From contig JXTC01000202.1 in the NCBI GenBank assembly GCA_002914845.1, positions 24,285 through 88,284 of the forward strand: 64,000 nt of DNA, in the 5' to 3' direction. This document shows, piece after piece, positions 46,104-57,624 of the stretch (within the stretch, counting starts at the first letter, position 1; each line of letters starts with the position of its first letter). A program made the position numbers and the translations under genes. The DNA is from Trema orientale (taxonomy: Eukaryota; Streptophyta; Magnoliopsida; Rosales; Cannabaceae). The notes beneath the pieces were generated by a model. That model made no database searches and was not told the origin of the DNA. It was given only the letters and a program-made list of their open reading frames with translations.

Positions 46104-47900
46104 TCACTGAATAACTATCAACAGGAAAAGCAAAGAAGAAATAAATGTTGAGAAGGCGATAGCAATCGGTTTCTGATGGGCAGAGTTTGGCAGAAATGGG
46201 TATGAATCAGGTGGAGGCATCAAGCATTCTTCACCATTAAAGTAGACCTTTCTAGGAAATGCCCATCCGTTCTTGAAAGTGAAAGTGTCTTTATCCTTTT
46301 GAAGAAGCACTTCAGATTGAACATTCCCTGATGGCCCGGCTTCCATCAGCAGATCATTATAGAATTTCAAGCCATAGAACATACCAGTATCGTCTGCATA
46401 CAACAATTTGGTACATAAGTATATGTTATCATAAGAAAATAAGTTCAAACATGATGTGAAAACAAAATAAGAGAACTTTTTAGGGACTCACTTATGGATC
46501 CATAGGGAACAAGAGGCTTGTAATCAAAGCTGAAGACTTGGGTGACATTGTTAAGATTTGGATGCTGGATAGCCAGAGTCCAAAGCGTGTAGTTGAGTCG
46601 ATAGTTGAAGTTTGTTACGGCAATCTTCACACGCCAGTAGTCCTTGTAGTTGAGTTTCACATGCCAGTGAACTCGAATCGGGCACATATGGTGTGTGCAC
46701 TGCAGTAAGGGGGCATTGTTTTTCCTTGGAGTGTTAACTCCCACCGTCTTAAGAATTTTTGAGTCAGCTCTGAAAAAATTATGTTCATCACAATGATTTA
46801 GATATCTCTTTTACACAACCTGATCTGATATATCTGGTAGATACATATACTGTACTTACTTGATACAATTTCCCTTGTCTTGGCAACCACAAGCACAAGT
46901 GGGGCAAGGAGTGATTGAATCATTGTAGAAAGATGACAGAGAGACACAACAACTCGGATTTTTCCGAGCCAATATTTGTGAATAAGTGCAGGTAACATTC
47001 CATGTCACTGCATACAGATTTATAGTACAACTTTAGCATTGTGTAGCTCATAACAACATGCCGAAACCATTCAAATTAAGAATCATGTAAAGGGAACAGG
47101 ACTTACTCAGAGCCTGAGTCTTTCTTCGCTTATCCGGGGTCAAAAAAGTGGTGGGAGGCACAATCTTGGCACGGCCACAGGTGTAGCCAAGTCCTGGACC
47201 GAGCAAAGTGAAGTTTCGGGGGAGTTTCACGGTCTTGTTCGAAGTGCCAGCCATGCCGACACTGACCTGGAAGGCGGAGACAGAGCCTGCAGGGTCTTGG
47301 CCCCATGAAGAGAGAACACCGCCTTTGCAGCAGTTTGAAAATTGCTGATTGTAAGGAACTCCAGGCAATAAGTCCACAACTATGGGGTCTTTTTTGCAGC
47401 AATGAGGTACGTTGCCTTTGAACTTTGAGCAGTCTCCTTGTTCTGTGGTTTGAGCCCCTACTATGGACCATATCACTTCTTTTTTAGGCCATGTCCAGCC
47501 TAATGTCCAACCGGGGGACATGATATGCCGGTACATTTGAAAGTTGTTCATTGTCACAACTGCCTGCAATGCATGGTTAAAAGAACAATCGTTTTATATG
47601 CTTTGACGTATAAAGTGAGAATTGGTGAAATAAAATGGAAATTTTATGAGAAGAACGAAAAAAAAAAAAATACCACATAGCCATCTGGTGTCCAAGACAT
47701 GATATCCCATTTGATTGTTATGTTTCCATTTGGATCCAGGGGATCATATGCAGCTATACATAGAATAAAAAAGCAACAATTAATCTGAGTAGCCAAAAAT
47801 ACTAAAAGTACAAGACATTTGAAGCCGAAATGTGAGAAAAACTCTTACATGTATAAGAAAAGATGGCAAGAAAGAAGAAAGCTGAGATGAAAAATTTCAT
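46104..47900 (-). CDS. COBL4: COBRA-like protein, COBL4/IRX6 type
   Basis: Six exons on minus, GT-AG, phase-consistent: 47900-47849, 47753-47674, 47563-47107, 47007-46860, 46769-46492, 46393-46104. Predicted protein 434 aa. A 17-residue signal peptide (MKFFISAFFFLAIFSYT) is followed by AYDPLDPNGNITIKWDIMSW, TMNNFQMYRHI, QGDCSKFKGNVPHCCKK, YNQQFSNCCKGGVLSSWGQ, CCVS at 216-219, CPTCACGC, and KFYNDLLMEAGPSGNVQSEV. The C-terminal hydrophobic tail after PNSAHQKP fits a GPI signal. The residues match the COBL4 clade rather than the COBRA clade of genes a and b. Known role of the clade: cellulose deposition in secondary walls of xylem and fibres (irregular xylem 6; rice brittle culm1 is a relative). 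Upstream sequence has MYB46-type motifs that would fit that expression. Confidence 0.95.
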
Positions 47901-47968
47901 CTCTGTGTTCCCTTTGTCTAGCTAAGTTTGTAAAAGCTTATGCTGCTTTTGGTGACTTGGGTTTTTGA

Positions 47969-48112
47969 GGTTGGTTATATTCAATGCCTGACTACTCAAA
48001 GAAAATCAATGATAAGCTTTCTGAGACCATAGGCTAAATTGGTGTGTATTTAAGAAAGATAGAGACTGTGTAGAGAAATTCCTCGTTGGGTTTTTAGAAT
48101 GGCTTACCTAAT
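47969..48112 (-). promoter_or_regulatory. Candidate secondary-wall MYB elements and TATA-like motif upstream of COBL4
   Basis: ACCAACC on minus (47969-47975) and ACCTAAT on plus (48106-48112) both fit the secondary-wall MYB-responsive consensus ACC(A/T)A(A/C)(T/C). A minus-strand TATA-like cttaaatac sits at about 48046-48054, about 150 bp before the ATG. Short motifs like these occur by chance, so this is suggestive only. Confidence 0.3.
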
Positions 48113-49046
48113 GGTTGTTAGAACTTATACCATTTTCAATTCTATTCTTTTTCTCTCTCTACATATTAATCTCTCACAATATTGAAGAGTTACTCTAGTA
48201 CTTTCCATATCTTAAAGCAACGGCTAAGTTAGACTTAGGCGGGAGATATGTACAGAGTGAGAACTACATTCCAACCTCCTGGATGGAGGTGAAGGTGACA
48301 GGTAATGAAAATGGGCAAGTACAAGATTGAAATTACCAAGATAACCCCTGGCTATTACCTTATATGACTCTGTCCAACCAAGGCTATTCTGGTCATTTCG
48401 GGTATGGATCATGGAGACTCTTGCCAACTAACGGTGAAATATCGAAACTGGCTCTTTAAAAACGTTTTGCTTTTTGTGTGTCTCCACGTTTCAGAGTCAG
48501 AAAGAATGAGTTTGAAGCAAGCAAACGAATGAAAGTAGGGTCAAGTAGTAGTGAGTACTTACCCTTATGAAAGAAAGACTTCCCAACCGCTTGCATTGAA
48601 CAGAATCGAATGCTTACACAGTAAATCATCTCATATATAGCTACGCTCTCTCTTTTGCAGTCTTTTCCTACTGAACCTAGATATGGCCCTCCCTTACTAA
48701 CAGTCATGAATTATTACTATTATAATTATTATCAGGACAATTTCACTGATGTCTGGAACTATGGTATTGTACCGCTTTGGCTTGTGAATTTTGAATTTAG
48801 ATAATGTATTATCCAGAACTTTATTATTGTTAAAAGTATTAATTCTTCAATTGAAGTATTTTCAAATTTAAGGTATATTTTGTCAATTGTGTTCAACTTA
48901 TAAATTATGGAATATGTACAGGAAGAATGCAAAGGTCACAANTTAGCCCGCCAAGAACACAACTAGGAGCAAGTATTGAAGGCTAAAACATATTGATCCT
49001 TGTTATCTGTTTCTCTTAGAGAATCACGATAACTCACATATTTTGG
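48113..49046. other. Upstream region of COBL4-type gene
   Basis: No protein-coding gene recognised. Contains an isolated N at 48942. Confidence 0.4.
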
Positions 49047-49403
49047 GGCCGTTTGGTTCGCCCATTCCATTCCATTGGAATGGAAAATCCATTTAAATGG
49101 GTGTTTGTTTCAACAACTCTAAATTTTCCATTCAAATGGTCTTTTAGAATGAGTGTTTGTTTCAACAATTTAGTTTTTCCATTCAAATGGTTCATCAGTC
49201 ACATCAACTATTTGAATGGATTTTTGTGTCTTGGATGAGAATGGATTGGAAGAGGTATTTTTGAATGGTCCATTCCATTACTCCCATTTTAATTATAACT
49301 CATTCCACTATTTTTTCCATTCAAATGTCTTCTATTCCAATTATAACCTATTCCACAATTTCCATTCAAATACATATATTCAAATAGGCGAAACAAACGA
49401 GAC
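49047..49403. mobile_element. MITE with 'gtttggttcgcccatt' termini
   Basis: The left end 'ggccgtttggttcgcccatt' and the right end (complement: ggtctcgtttgtttcgcctatt) form inverted repeats of about 20 bp. The interior repeats 'ccattcaaatgg' and 'ccattcca' words. Open frames inside are low-complexity. Confidence 0.75.
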
Positions 49404-50017
49404 CTTTGTTCTTATTATGTTTGTGATCCATCTTTCACCTCTTTGTTTGAGAAGTTTAGAATTGTAATCTTTGTGCTTATATTGTAACTTAAAGTTTTTG
49501 CCTTTTATCGCCAAAAAAAAAAGTGACATCGTAAAATTAGTTAAGTTGAGAAATATTTTAACATAAAATAAAAAATAATAAAAATATTAATTTCACCAAT
49601 GGTCTCCAAATTGTATACGGTCTTCGTACCAGGTACTTTAGCTCTCGAAAGTTTTTATTTAGATATTTTACTATTTATGAATTGAACATTAGGCCTTATA
49701 AATTTGATATTTTTTTTTATTGAAAGGGCCAACAGTGCAATATTATCAAAATACTAATACTATCTACATCAAAAATTATTGGGCCAAAAAAGTACAATAA
49801 ATATAATCAGGGCCATTGGTGAAATTAAGCCTCTATTATTTTCTTTATAGAATGGTTTTGAAAGACTATGAATGAACGTATGGTCCTTTTCAAATAGTCC
49901 ATTAAATTTGATTAAGCCTTAGCTGAACCCATAATTGTTGAGCGGATGGTGAGTTGTAGCATCAACGTATGTTCTGAGTAATAAGGCATACATTATTGGA
50001 TTAGAACGATTGTAACA
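49404..50017. other. Intergenic, nothing recognised
   Basis: AT-rich, with no coding, RNA gene or repeat boundary that I can support. Confidence 0.5.
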
Positions 50018-50026
50018 TTTAAAAAA

Positions 50027-50489
50027 GGGTTAATGGCATATACAATATTTGGTCCTCAAAATTTTAATTATAGCAATTAAATTCTTGAATTTTCTGATTT
50101 GTAGCAATTTGATCCTTAAATTGTCTAAATTGATCCTTTGATAAAATATACGTAAGGAACACTTGTGGCATCTGAAAATGTCATGCATAAAAATGAATAA
50201 TCACAAAAAAAGTCTCTTTAAATTTGTAGCTCTAAGAACTATAAAAAAGTCGAAGAATATATCTTTCCTTTTGTTTAAATCCTTTTGTTCAGTTTATACT
50301 TTAGATACTAGAATATGTATCTCGCGTGTGTTTTTTATTAGATTTTTAACATTAAGTTGTAATTTAGACAGTCTATGAACTAAATTGCTACTAATCAAAA
50401 AATTCAATGACTTAATTGCTATAATTGAAATTTTGAGGACCAAATTACCTCAAGTTAGATAATTTAGGAACCGTTTGTGCCATAAACCC
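50027..50489. mobile_element. Mutator-type MITE, >100-bp inverted repeats, 9-bp target duplication
   Basis: The left arm gggttaatggca...atttggtcctcaaaattt...gaattttctgatttgtagca is inverted against the right arm ending ...tttgaggaccaaatt...ttgtgccataaaccc. Flanking 9-mers tttaaaaaa (50018-50026 and 50490-50498) are identical. 463 bp, noncoding. Confidence 0.88.
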
Positions 50490-50498
50490 TTTAAAAAA

Positions 50499-53458
50499 TT
50501 AGCTTAATAATTTAGAGAGAAAAAAATGAAAATCAGCTTAATTAACATGACTCAATGTGGGGAGAGAGAATCTTACTGCTTGTTTCAAATATCTAGCTAT
50601 CAAATTTGGATTTTTATTTTTAATTTTATCAAGCATAATGCATACCCAAATATATAGCTATACTTATATAAGAAAAGCGAATGAGCATCCCCAGTTTTTT
50701 TACTTATTTTAACCGTAAATTCATCCTAGCCATTCATTAATCTTTTGATCAAAGGACTGAAAAAAATCCAGCTCTTAAAAGAAATTGCTTCCCTCATGTA
50801 TACGTGTCTTTATTTTTTTTGCCTCGCTCTTTCTCACACTTGCACCTGTTTCTTTATTTGTATTTTTTTTTCCTGTTTTTTTTTTTTTTTACTTGTATCT
50901 CCTCTGCTCTCCTCTCCTGTTGACTTCGTCAGTTCTTTCTCCACTCTCCCTTACCCTTGCTCTGTTTGATGATTTGATTTTCTTTAAGTTTTTTATTTGG
51001 TTTTTTCGAATTCTGGACTTGAAGAAATAGATGTATTGACAAAAGTTAGTCGGCGGCAGTGCATGTGTAAGTTTGGGTGTTATTTGGTTTTTTTTTTTTT
51101 TGGTTAAATTGTATATTTAAAGATCTGCTGATCATTGGTTATTTATGGGTTTTAGACCTCAACATAAATGAGTTTGTTTTTATATTAAATGGGAGCTCCG
51201 ATTTTTGACTATGTTTTTTTTTTCCCGGTTGCCTCTTATTTTGGGCTCTAATCTTGTGATTTTTTGTTTCTACTGTGAGAAAATTATGCCTTGGTTTCCT
51301 ATTATACAACATGCATTTTTTAATGATGAAATTAGATTCTAAAATTAATGTTTTGTTCTTCAATATTATAAGCAATAGGGATGATTTGGTTAAGATATTG
51401 GACATGTATTGTCGATCATGGAATAAGAGCTCTTCTGAGCTTTGTTCCAAATATAATTTCCTTTACGTGTCAATGGTCTTCAAGAATGTATATCTCAAAT
51501 TCTATTTTGTAACTAACATAAATTTTGGAATTGTTTCCATGTTTTTCGAGGACATTTATTAGCTTTTTGTTTCGGGGGATGAAGTTAGTTCTGGCTTCAG
51601 GTGATGAATACTTTGAAGTGGAAAAAAACATATCCGTATGTTTTTTTTCTTTCTTTCATTTGAGAAGAGTAATATTTGTTTTTAATTATGAGTTTTCCTC
51701 TAATTTTTTTTTCTCGTTTTGTAGCTATTGTTTCTTAGAAAATGTGTGAGTTACAAAATAAATCCAGAGTACAAAAGATATGGGTATTAATTTCTATAGT
51801 ATTATATTTAATGCCCAATGACCTTTACATTTATTTTTGTTTACTTTTAAATGTAGAATAATTTGTTATTAGAATCTTACTTAGTGAGATCCTCTTTGAG
51901 TCAATTTGTTGGTAGTAAGTAATTATTTTTGGGTATTGTTTAGACTTTTTTTTTTTTTAAAATATCCACTATATAGAAAAGTTACTTAGTTCTATTGAGT
52001 CATTTGTGATTTATTAGAGTCCATGTATGTTTTTGAACAATATTTATTAGCCTTTCAGTGGAAACACCTACCTCTTTAGATGAGATTTAGTCGTTCTGAC
52101 CATCATGGCTTCTAATACACACACAAAGAAATCTATTTTTTTTTTTTTTTATTTGAAAGACAAATTTATTCTAATTGCTAGTTAGATATAAAAGCAAATT
52201 AACCTAGTACAAAAAAACAGTATAAGAAAATAAAATAGTTAATGTGAAATTCAAGAAACAATATTATTTAATAGTTAACAAGAAATGAGTGAAAAAGGAC
52301 ATGTTTATTGTGGAAATTTCCTAATTACAGGCTTATAACATAGCCAATATATTGGATTTAACTGTCAATGTGAATAGCAACATAAGGAGGTAAGTATTGA
52401 AAAAGTTGGAGTTTATTGTTAATTTGATACTTTTAATACACTTTTGTTTTAAGCTCCGAAACTCACAAAGGGCTAATCAGGTTTTGTTATTTGAATTGTA
52501 GAACACAATTGACTATTTCCCTTTCAAGATCCGAGAATATGGAGGTGTACAAGTTACTATTATATATTTTTCGTGGCAAAATTAGTTTCCGATGTTGCAA
52601 CTACAAATATGCCATGTTGTAAACTTAGCTAAGTAATATTAATTGGTCAATGTAAATATAAATTTGTATATATATGTATAAATATATTTATTCTAAATTT
52701 ACGTTCTAAATATTAGTTGATCAGTGGTCATTGTAGTTAGTTCTTTACAATCAATTATTCAATGTTGTCTAATTGTAGTTTTGTTTTGAACAAAATTAAT
52801 ACTCGGTCAAAGTTAACCAATTCATCTGGGGTTGAGGGGAGAAATTAAGTTCAAAATCTTGCTCAGTTTCCATATTGCTTGTCAACTTTGGTATGTGTAA
52901 ATAATGTTTTCAATTGATATAATATATTTATATCTATCTCTTGTTATTTTCTTGCTATGAGATTTCAAAATTCTTCTCCTGGAATCAATCTGTTAGAGGG
53001 TCCTTTGGAAATGACTTCCTGTCCTTATAAGTTATAAGTTGTACATAACTTGCTTGTAGATGTATAACAATATAACCTGCAATATGAAAAATATAAAGAA
53101 TTACCGAATTTCATTTATACTTTTGCTTATAACCACATAATACTATCAAGTTTTGATAATGTCATTGTAGTAGAAGAGAAGAAGTAATATAACTTTATTT
53201 TTGGGAAAACGAGAACACATCTCCACTATTTCCTTATGAGCCTGGCCTATATATAATTTTTTTTACAAATGTTTTGTATGCAGGATATTATTCTCATATT
53301 ATTGTTTGACTTCACTCGGGAGTAGTCATGTCTCTGAGTTGGTCTTGTTGCCTCTAGAAACACAAACAAAAGGATTGTAATTTCTTCTAACCAACCAACA
53401 TAACCACTCTTATTGCAACAAGACACTGAAAACGTGCCAAAGGCACATTATCAATCTA

Positions 53459-53490
<32 letters not shown>

Positions 53491-53829
53491 ATGAATTAGT
53501 GCATTTTTTTGTAAGCACGAATTTATCTGTCAAATCAAATGTCTAATCTTTGCATTTTTTATTATTAGTATAGAGAGAAATACTAGGTGCACTTTATTTT
53601 ATACTATTTTTTGCGCTCTCTCAGTCTCACTACTTGATACGTGGATTCCACTATGATTTGTTGCATTATTAAGATATTAAATTGGGTAGTGGAAGTCATG
53701 TGTCACACAGTGAGATTAGAGATCGTAAAAAAGAGTTTATTTAACCCTCCTTTTAGTAAAGAATATGGTCGGAAAAAACCTCTCAAGACTTGATGTACTT
53801 TTATTTACTTTTTTGGTCGAGGAAACAAT
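50499..53829. other. Long T-rich intergenic region
   Basis: No recognisable gene. CT/T-rich tracts around 50800-50960 give spurious Phe/Leu/Ser-rich frames. TA microsatellites lie at about 53458-53488. 'gccaaaggcac' at about 53437 is a small palindrome. Confidence 0.45.
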
Positions 53830-55400
53830 TCTTGCTGTTATGTACAAGAATTTGTTTTCGTTTTTCTTCTTATCGCAATTAAAGTTTGTTTACTCAGGGT
53901 TTTATACCTTTATTGTTGTCATTTCCTTTTAATTTGGCTTTATTGTTTTCCAAGGTTTAATGCTTATCGTTGTTTCCAGAGTTCTGTATTTTTTTGCATT
54001 TATGTTTGTTCTAATGTATGGTGTTCGCTATTCAGGCTTTTGTCCTTTATTTTGTTTTTAAGGGGAAAAAAAAAGAAAAGGTTTATTAATTGTTACTTCC
54101 TTAGTTCTTGTCATTTCAACCTTTAAGGATTTTTCATTATTTTTTTGGTTTTTTTTTTTTGGGTCCTTTACAAACTTGTAGTTTCTCATATATTTTTATT
54201 ATAGTCCTTAAAATTTCATGTCGTTTACAGAGTGGCTGTCATTTTTATTTTTTTAGTGTTTTTTTTTTCCCGGTTCCTTTTACACACTTGTAGTTTCTCG
54301 TATATTTGTATTATAGTCCTTAAAATTCCATGTCGTTGACGGAGTGGCTGTTGTCGTTTTTAGACGTTTCCATTATTTTCTTATTTTAAATTGCGTTGTA
54401 GTGTTACAGATTGTTGTTTGTTTTCTTTCTACCGTTATTTTCTTGTTTTAAATTGCGTTGTAGTGTTGCAGATTGTTGTTTGTTTTCTTTCTATTGTTGT
54501 TTCTGAGTTGTTACCTTTTCTGGTTGTTTTCATTTTCAAAATTTCTTCTCTTATAAGTTATGAGACCATATATTTGTATTATAGTCCTTAAAATTTCATG
54601 TGGTTTACAGAGTGGCTGTCGTTTTAGTAATATTTTAGGTCATTTTTTTCTTTGGCTGTTGTCGTTTTTAGACGTTTCCGTTGTTTTCTTGTTTTAAATT
54701 GTGTTGTGGTGTTACAGATTGTTGTTTGTTTTCTTTCTATTGTCGTTTTTGAGTTATTATCTTTTCTGGTTGTTTTCATTTTTAAAATTTCCTCTTATAA
54801 GTTACGGTCCACTTTTTTTTTTTTTTTTCTTTTGAGGATAAAGTTACGGTCTCTTAATGTATATTGTCCTTTCTAAACCTTAATGTCGTTTCTCTGGTTT
54901 TTGTCGTTTTCAAATGTTTAGGTCGTTTATGATGTAGTTGTCGTGTTAAGATGTTATCGACTTATTGTCACAACTTCTTGTTTTTCAAGTGGTCAGTGTT
55001 TCTGAATTTTATGTCGTTTCATCTTGTTGTCATTTTAGGTTTTGCTTTTTTCCCGACGTCATTTGTATGTCGTTTTCATGTTTTTTGTCGTTTTAAGGTG
55101 GTTATATAAAGTTTGATGTTAGTAATATTTTGTGTCGTTTTATGCTTTCATTGTTGTTTCTGGATGGTAATCGGTTTCTAATGTATTGTTGTTTTGAATT
55201 TGTCCTTTATTTTTGTTCTTAAATTTTATTGTCGTTTTTACCCAACTGTCGTTCTCTTATTGTTGTTTTAATAATTTTATTGGCATTTTCAATTTATCGT
55301 CGTTTATAGAAACTTTTGTCCTTTGTTCATTGTTGTCGTTTAGAACATGTTTGTTGTGTTTTGTATTTACATTATGGGTTCGTATTTTTTCTTGTTTTAC
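53830..55400 (+). repeat. Degenerate T-rich repeat array built on GTCGTTTT
   Basis: More than twenty occurrences of (T)GTCGTTT or one-base variants are strewn across 1.5 kb at irregular spacing, nearly all on the same strand. Two longer units also recur. Unit A ('tagtttctc.tatattt.tattatagtcc...gagtggctgt') occurs at about 54178-54240, 54291-54350 and 54567-54621. Unit B ('gacgtttcc..ttgttttcttgttttaaattg...') occurs at about 54364-54430, 54431-54492 and 54672-54738. No sustained coding; nothing I know explains it. Confidence 0.75.
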
Positions 55401-55945
55401 TTAAAAATCTACGCATATATATATAGGTCACATTATCGCCTTCAACGGAGTTTCTTCTCTTTAATCATTCATCTAATGTTACCGACAATATCATTGCAAC
55501 ATCATGTGCCGTAGGCAATCGTATGGCTGTTGAAATAAGATGAAAATAAGATAGCACGCTAAAAGTTTCAATTTTAAAACTTTCTAATTTAAATGCAATT
55601 TGAATCAATGAGAAGTTTACATCAAAAATTAATTTAGTGGATTGAGAAGCTGCTGTCTAAATGAACATACTATAGCTGGCTTGGAGCTTATCAGCTCAAG
55701 TACTTTCATTAGTTATAAAAACGTTATTCACATTCAGGATGGATTATAATAGATGAGAACCTTATACTCTGGGGTTAAGGAATGGACTTGGCTAATTTTA
55801 TTGGTAAAGTCCTATCTACAGTGAAGAAAACAATTGTGTTTAATTTGATAATGCTTTGTAACTCGGGAATGAATTTATCATGATCTATGATCTATGTGGT
55901 ATTGCATTCTAAATGACAAATAAGAGAAAAAGAATTAGTGGTATC
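55401..55945. other. Intergenic, nothing recognised
   Basis: AT-rich sequence without coding potential. Confidence 0.5.
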
Positions 55946-56659
55946 TAGGGGTATTCAAAAAAACCGCTAAACCGTGGAAACCGTTCAATCCAGTCCAAAT
56001 CGCCTAATTCGTATAGTTTTTTATCTTAAATAGCCGGTTACGGATTAGAAAATATGAAAACCGACTTGACCGGTTTGGTTTTCAGTTTTAGAAACATTCG
56101 GTCGGATTCAAACCGAACCGGCCAATAAGTTTGTATATGTATATTTTTTTTAAATGTATATTAATAGTTAAAAATTTAAGCTCATTCATTCTAATTGAGT
56201 AATGATTACTCTTAGCTTATTTAGGACTATGTTACTTAAGACTCTTATGATATTTTAGATTTTAAATCTTGTTGTTGTGATATATTTAAGATTAAAGACT
56301 TTAAGTTTACTATTCAATTTTGATTAAGTTGTAAGTTGTAATTAAAATTTAAGTTTACTATGACTTTCGATTTAGTTATAGCTTTTAACTATGTTATGGT
56401 TTCGTTTTATATTTATACTTTATATTTTAGATGAAATATGATTATGATATGAACTTAGTTGATATTGTATTAATTCAAATTTTGTAAGTTTTCAAACCGC
56501 GTAAACCGCCCAAACTGGCCGCAAAAATGTAGGTGCGGTTTGGCCAGTTCGAATCCACAAACTCAAACTGCACAGATTGATAAACCGGCCAAACCGCACA
56601 TTCAGATTGATTTCTGGATTGATGATTTAGATCATCCAAACCGGTCATGAACACCCCTA
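55946..56659. mobile_element. hAT-like non-autonomous element with 8-bp target duplication
   Basis: Ends taggggtattcaaaaaaaccg and (complement) taggggtgttcatgaccggttt are inverted repeats. They are flanked by gtggtatc (55938-55945 and 56660-56667); the identity can be read as 8 to 10 bp. Rich in 'aaaccg' and 'cggttt' words near both ends, AT-rich in the middle. 714 bp, no transposase. Confidence 0.85.
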
Positions 56660-57624
56660 GTGGTATCCTATAATAATATACTAATAATTGACCATAATAA
56701 TCATGTATTGTGAGTAATTGAAATTTGACACGTGAGTCGTGCTGTGTTTATTATTAATAGTACTCTTGCTATATGAAAATCCAGATATAGGTTGAAAATG
56801 AAAAGATATAAATGTGTAGATTGATTAATTGAAAGTTCTATTATTCATAAACGTACTCCTAATATCATGCGAACAATGATTTTCCTGGACAGAGACATAA
56901 ACGAAATGGTAGACAGATAATCCTTACTTAGCTTCACTTTTGGTCTTTGCACTGTTGTGATATTATTGAACTACCAATTTAGGGAGATTCTATAATATAT
57001 TTAATTAGTAATAACATTATATTAGTATCTCAAACCTAGTACTTTTGTTATTTTAAATAAAGCAAAGTTAAAATTGGGTAACACTCGGAGAAAATAATCG
57101 GCTTACCAATTCAAACTAAGCATAAATACAAAGTTACACGGATTGTCTTTTAAGCTTTTTGTCTTTCAACAACAAATTCGGATTAGGGAAAATTAACGAT
57201 AAAAGTCATACATGTTATCCAAAAGACGAGTCATATTCCAAGTCATAAGTACTAAAGAACATTCTAAAGCTATATTTCGTCAAAAGGGCAAGGCAGGCCA
57301 CTGGGCCATCAGAAAGTTGCGACGTGAAAACAAGGAGCTAAGCCCCTGGTTTTTGGGTTGAGTCAAATGCTTAAGGCAGCCCACTGTAATTTCAGCCCCA
57401 TAACATTTCGCCATCTGGCTGGCCCCCAAACCCAATTTACAGCTTCTTGTTATTGTTCTAATACACGTACATGAGCATCTATATATATGCATAAGCACAT
57501 AGAATTTCAATGTAACAGTTCAAGATTTTATAAAGAGACCTTGATTAGGCTATTTCGTTACAAGCATAATATACCGTTAAGAAGGTAGAGATCAAGATCA
57601 AGCAATAGTAGTTTGCTGCTAATC
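56660..57624. other. Intergenic and promoter of B12D gene
   Basis: No other gene recognised. 'atctatatatatgca' around 57477-57491, about 135-150 bp before the ATG, is the likeliest TATA region. Confidence 0.4.

Noticed and set aside
49053..49467. Short frames rich in Phe, Asn and His
   Set aside because: They lie in a MITE built of 'ccattcaaatgg' repeats.
54391..54876. Phe/Val/Leu-rich open frames that look like membrane proteins
   Set aside because: They are translations of the T-rich tandem units A and B; repeats explain the similarity between them.
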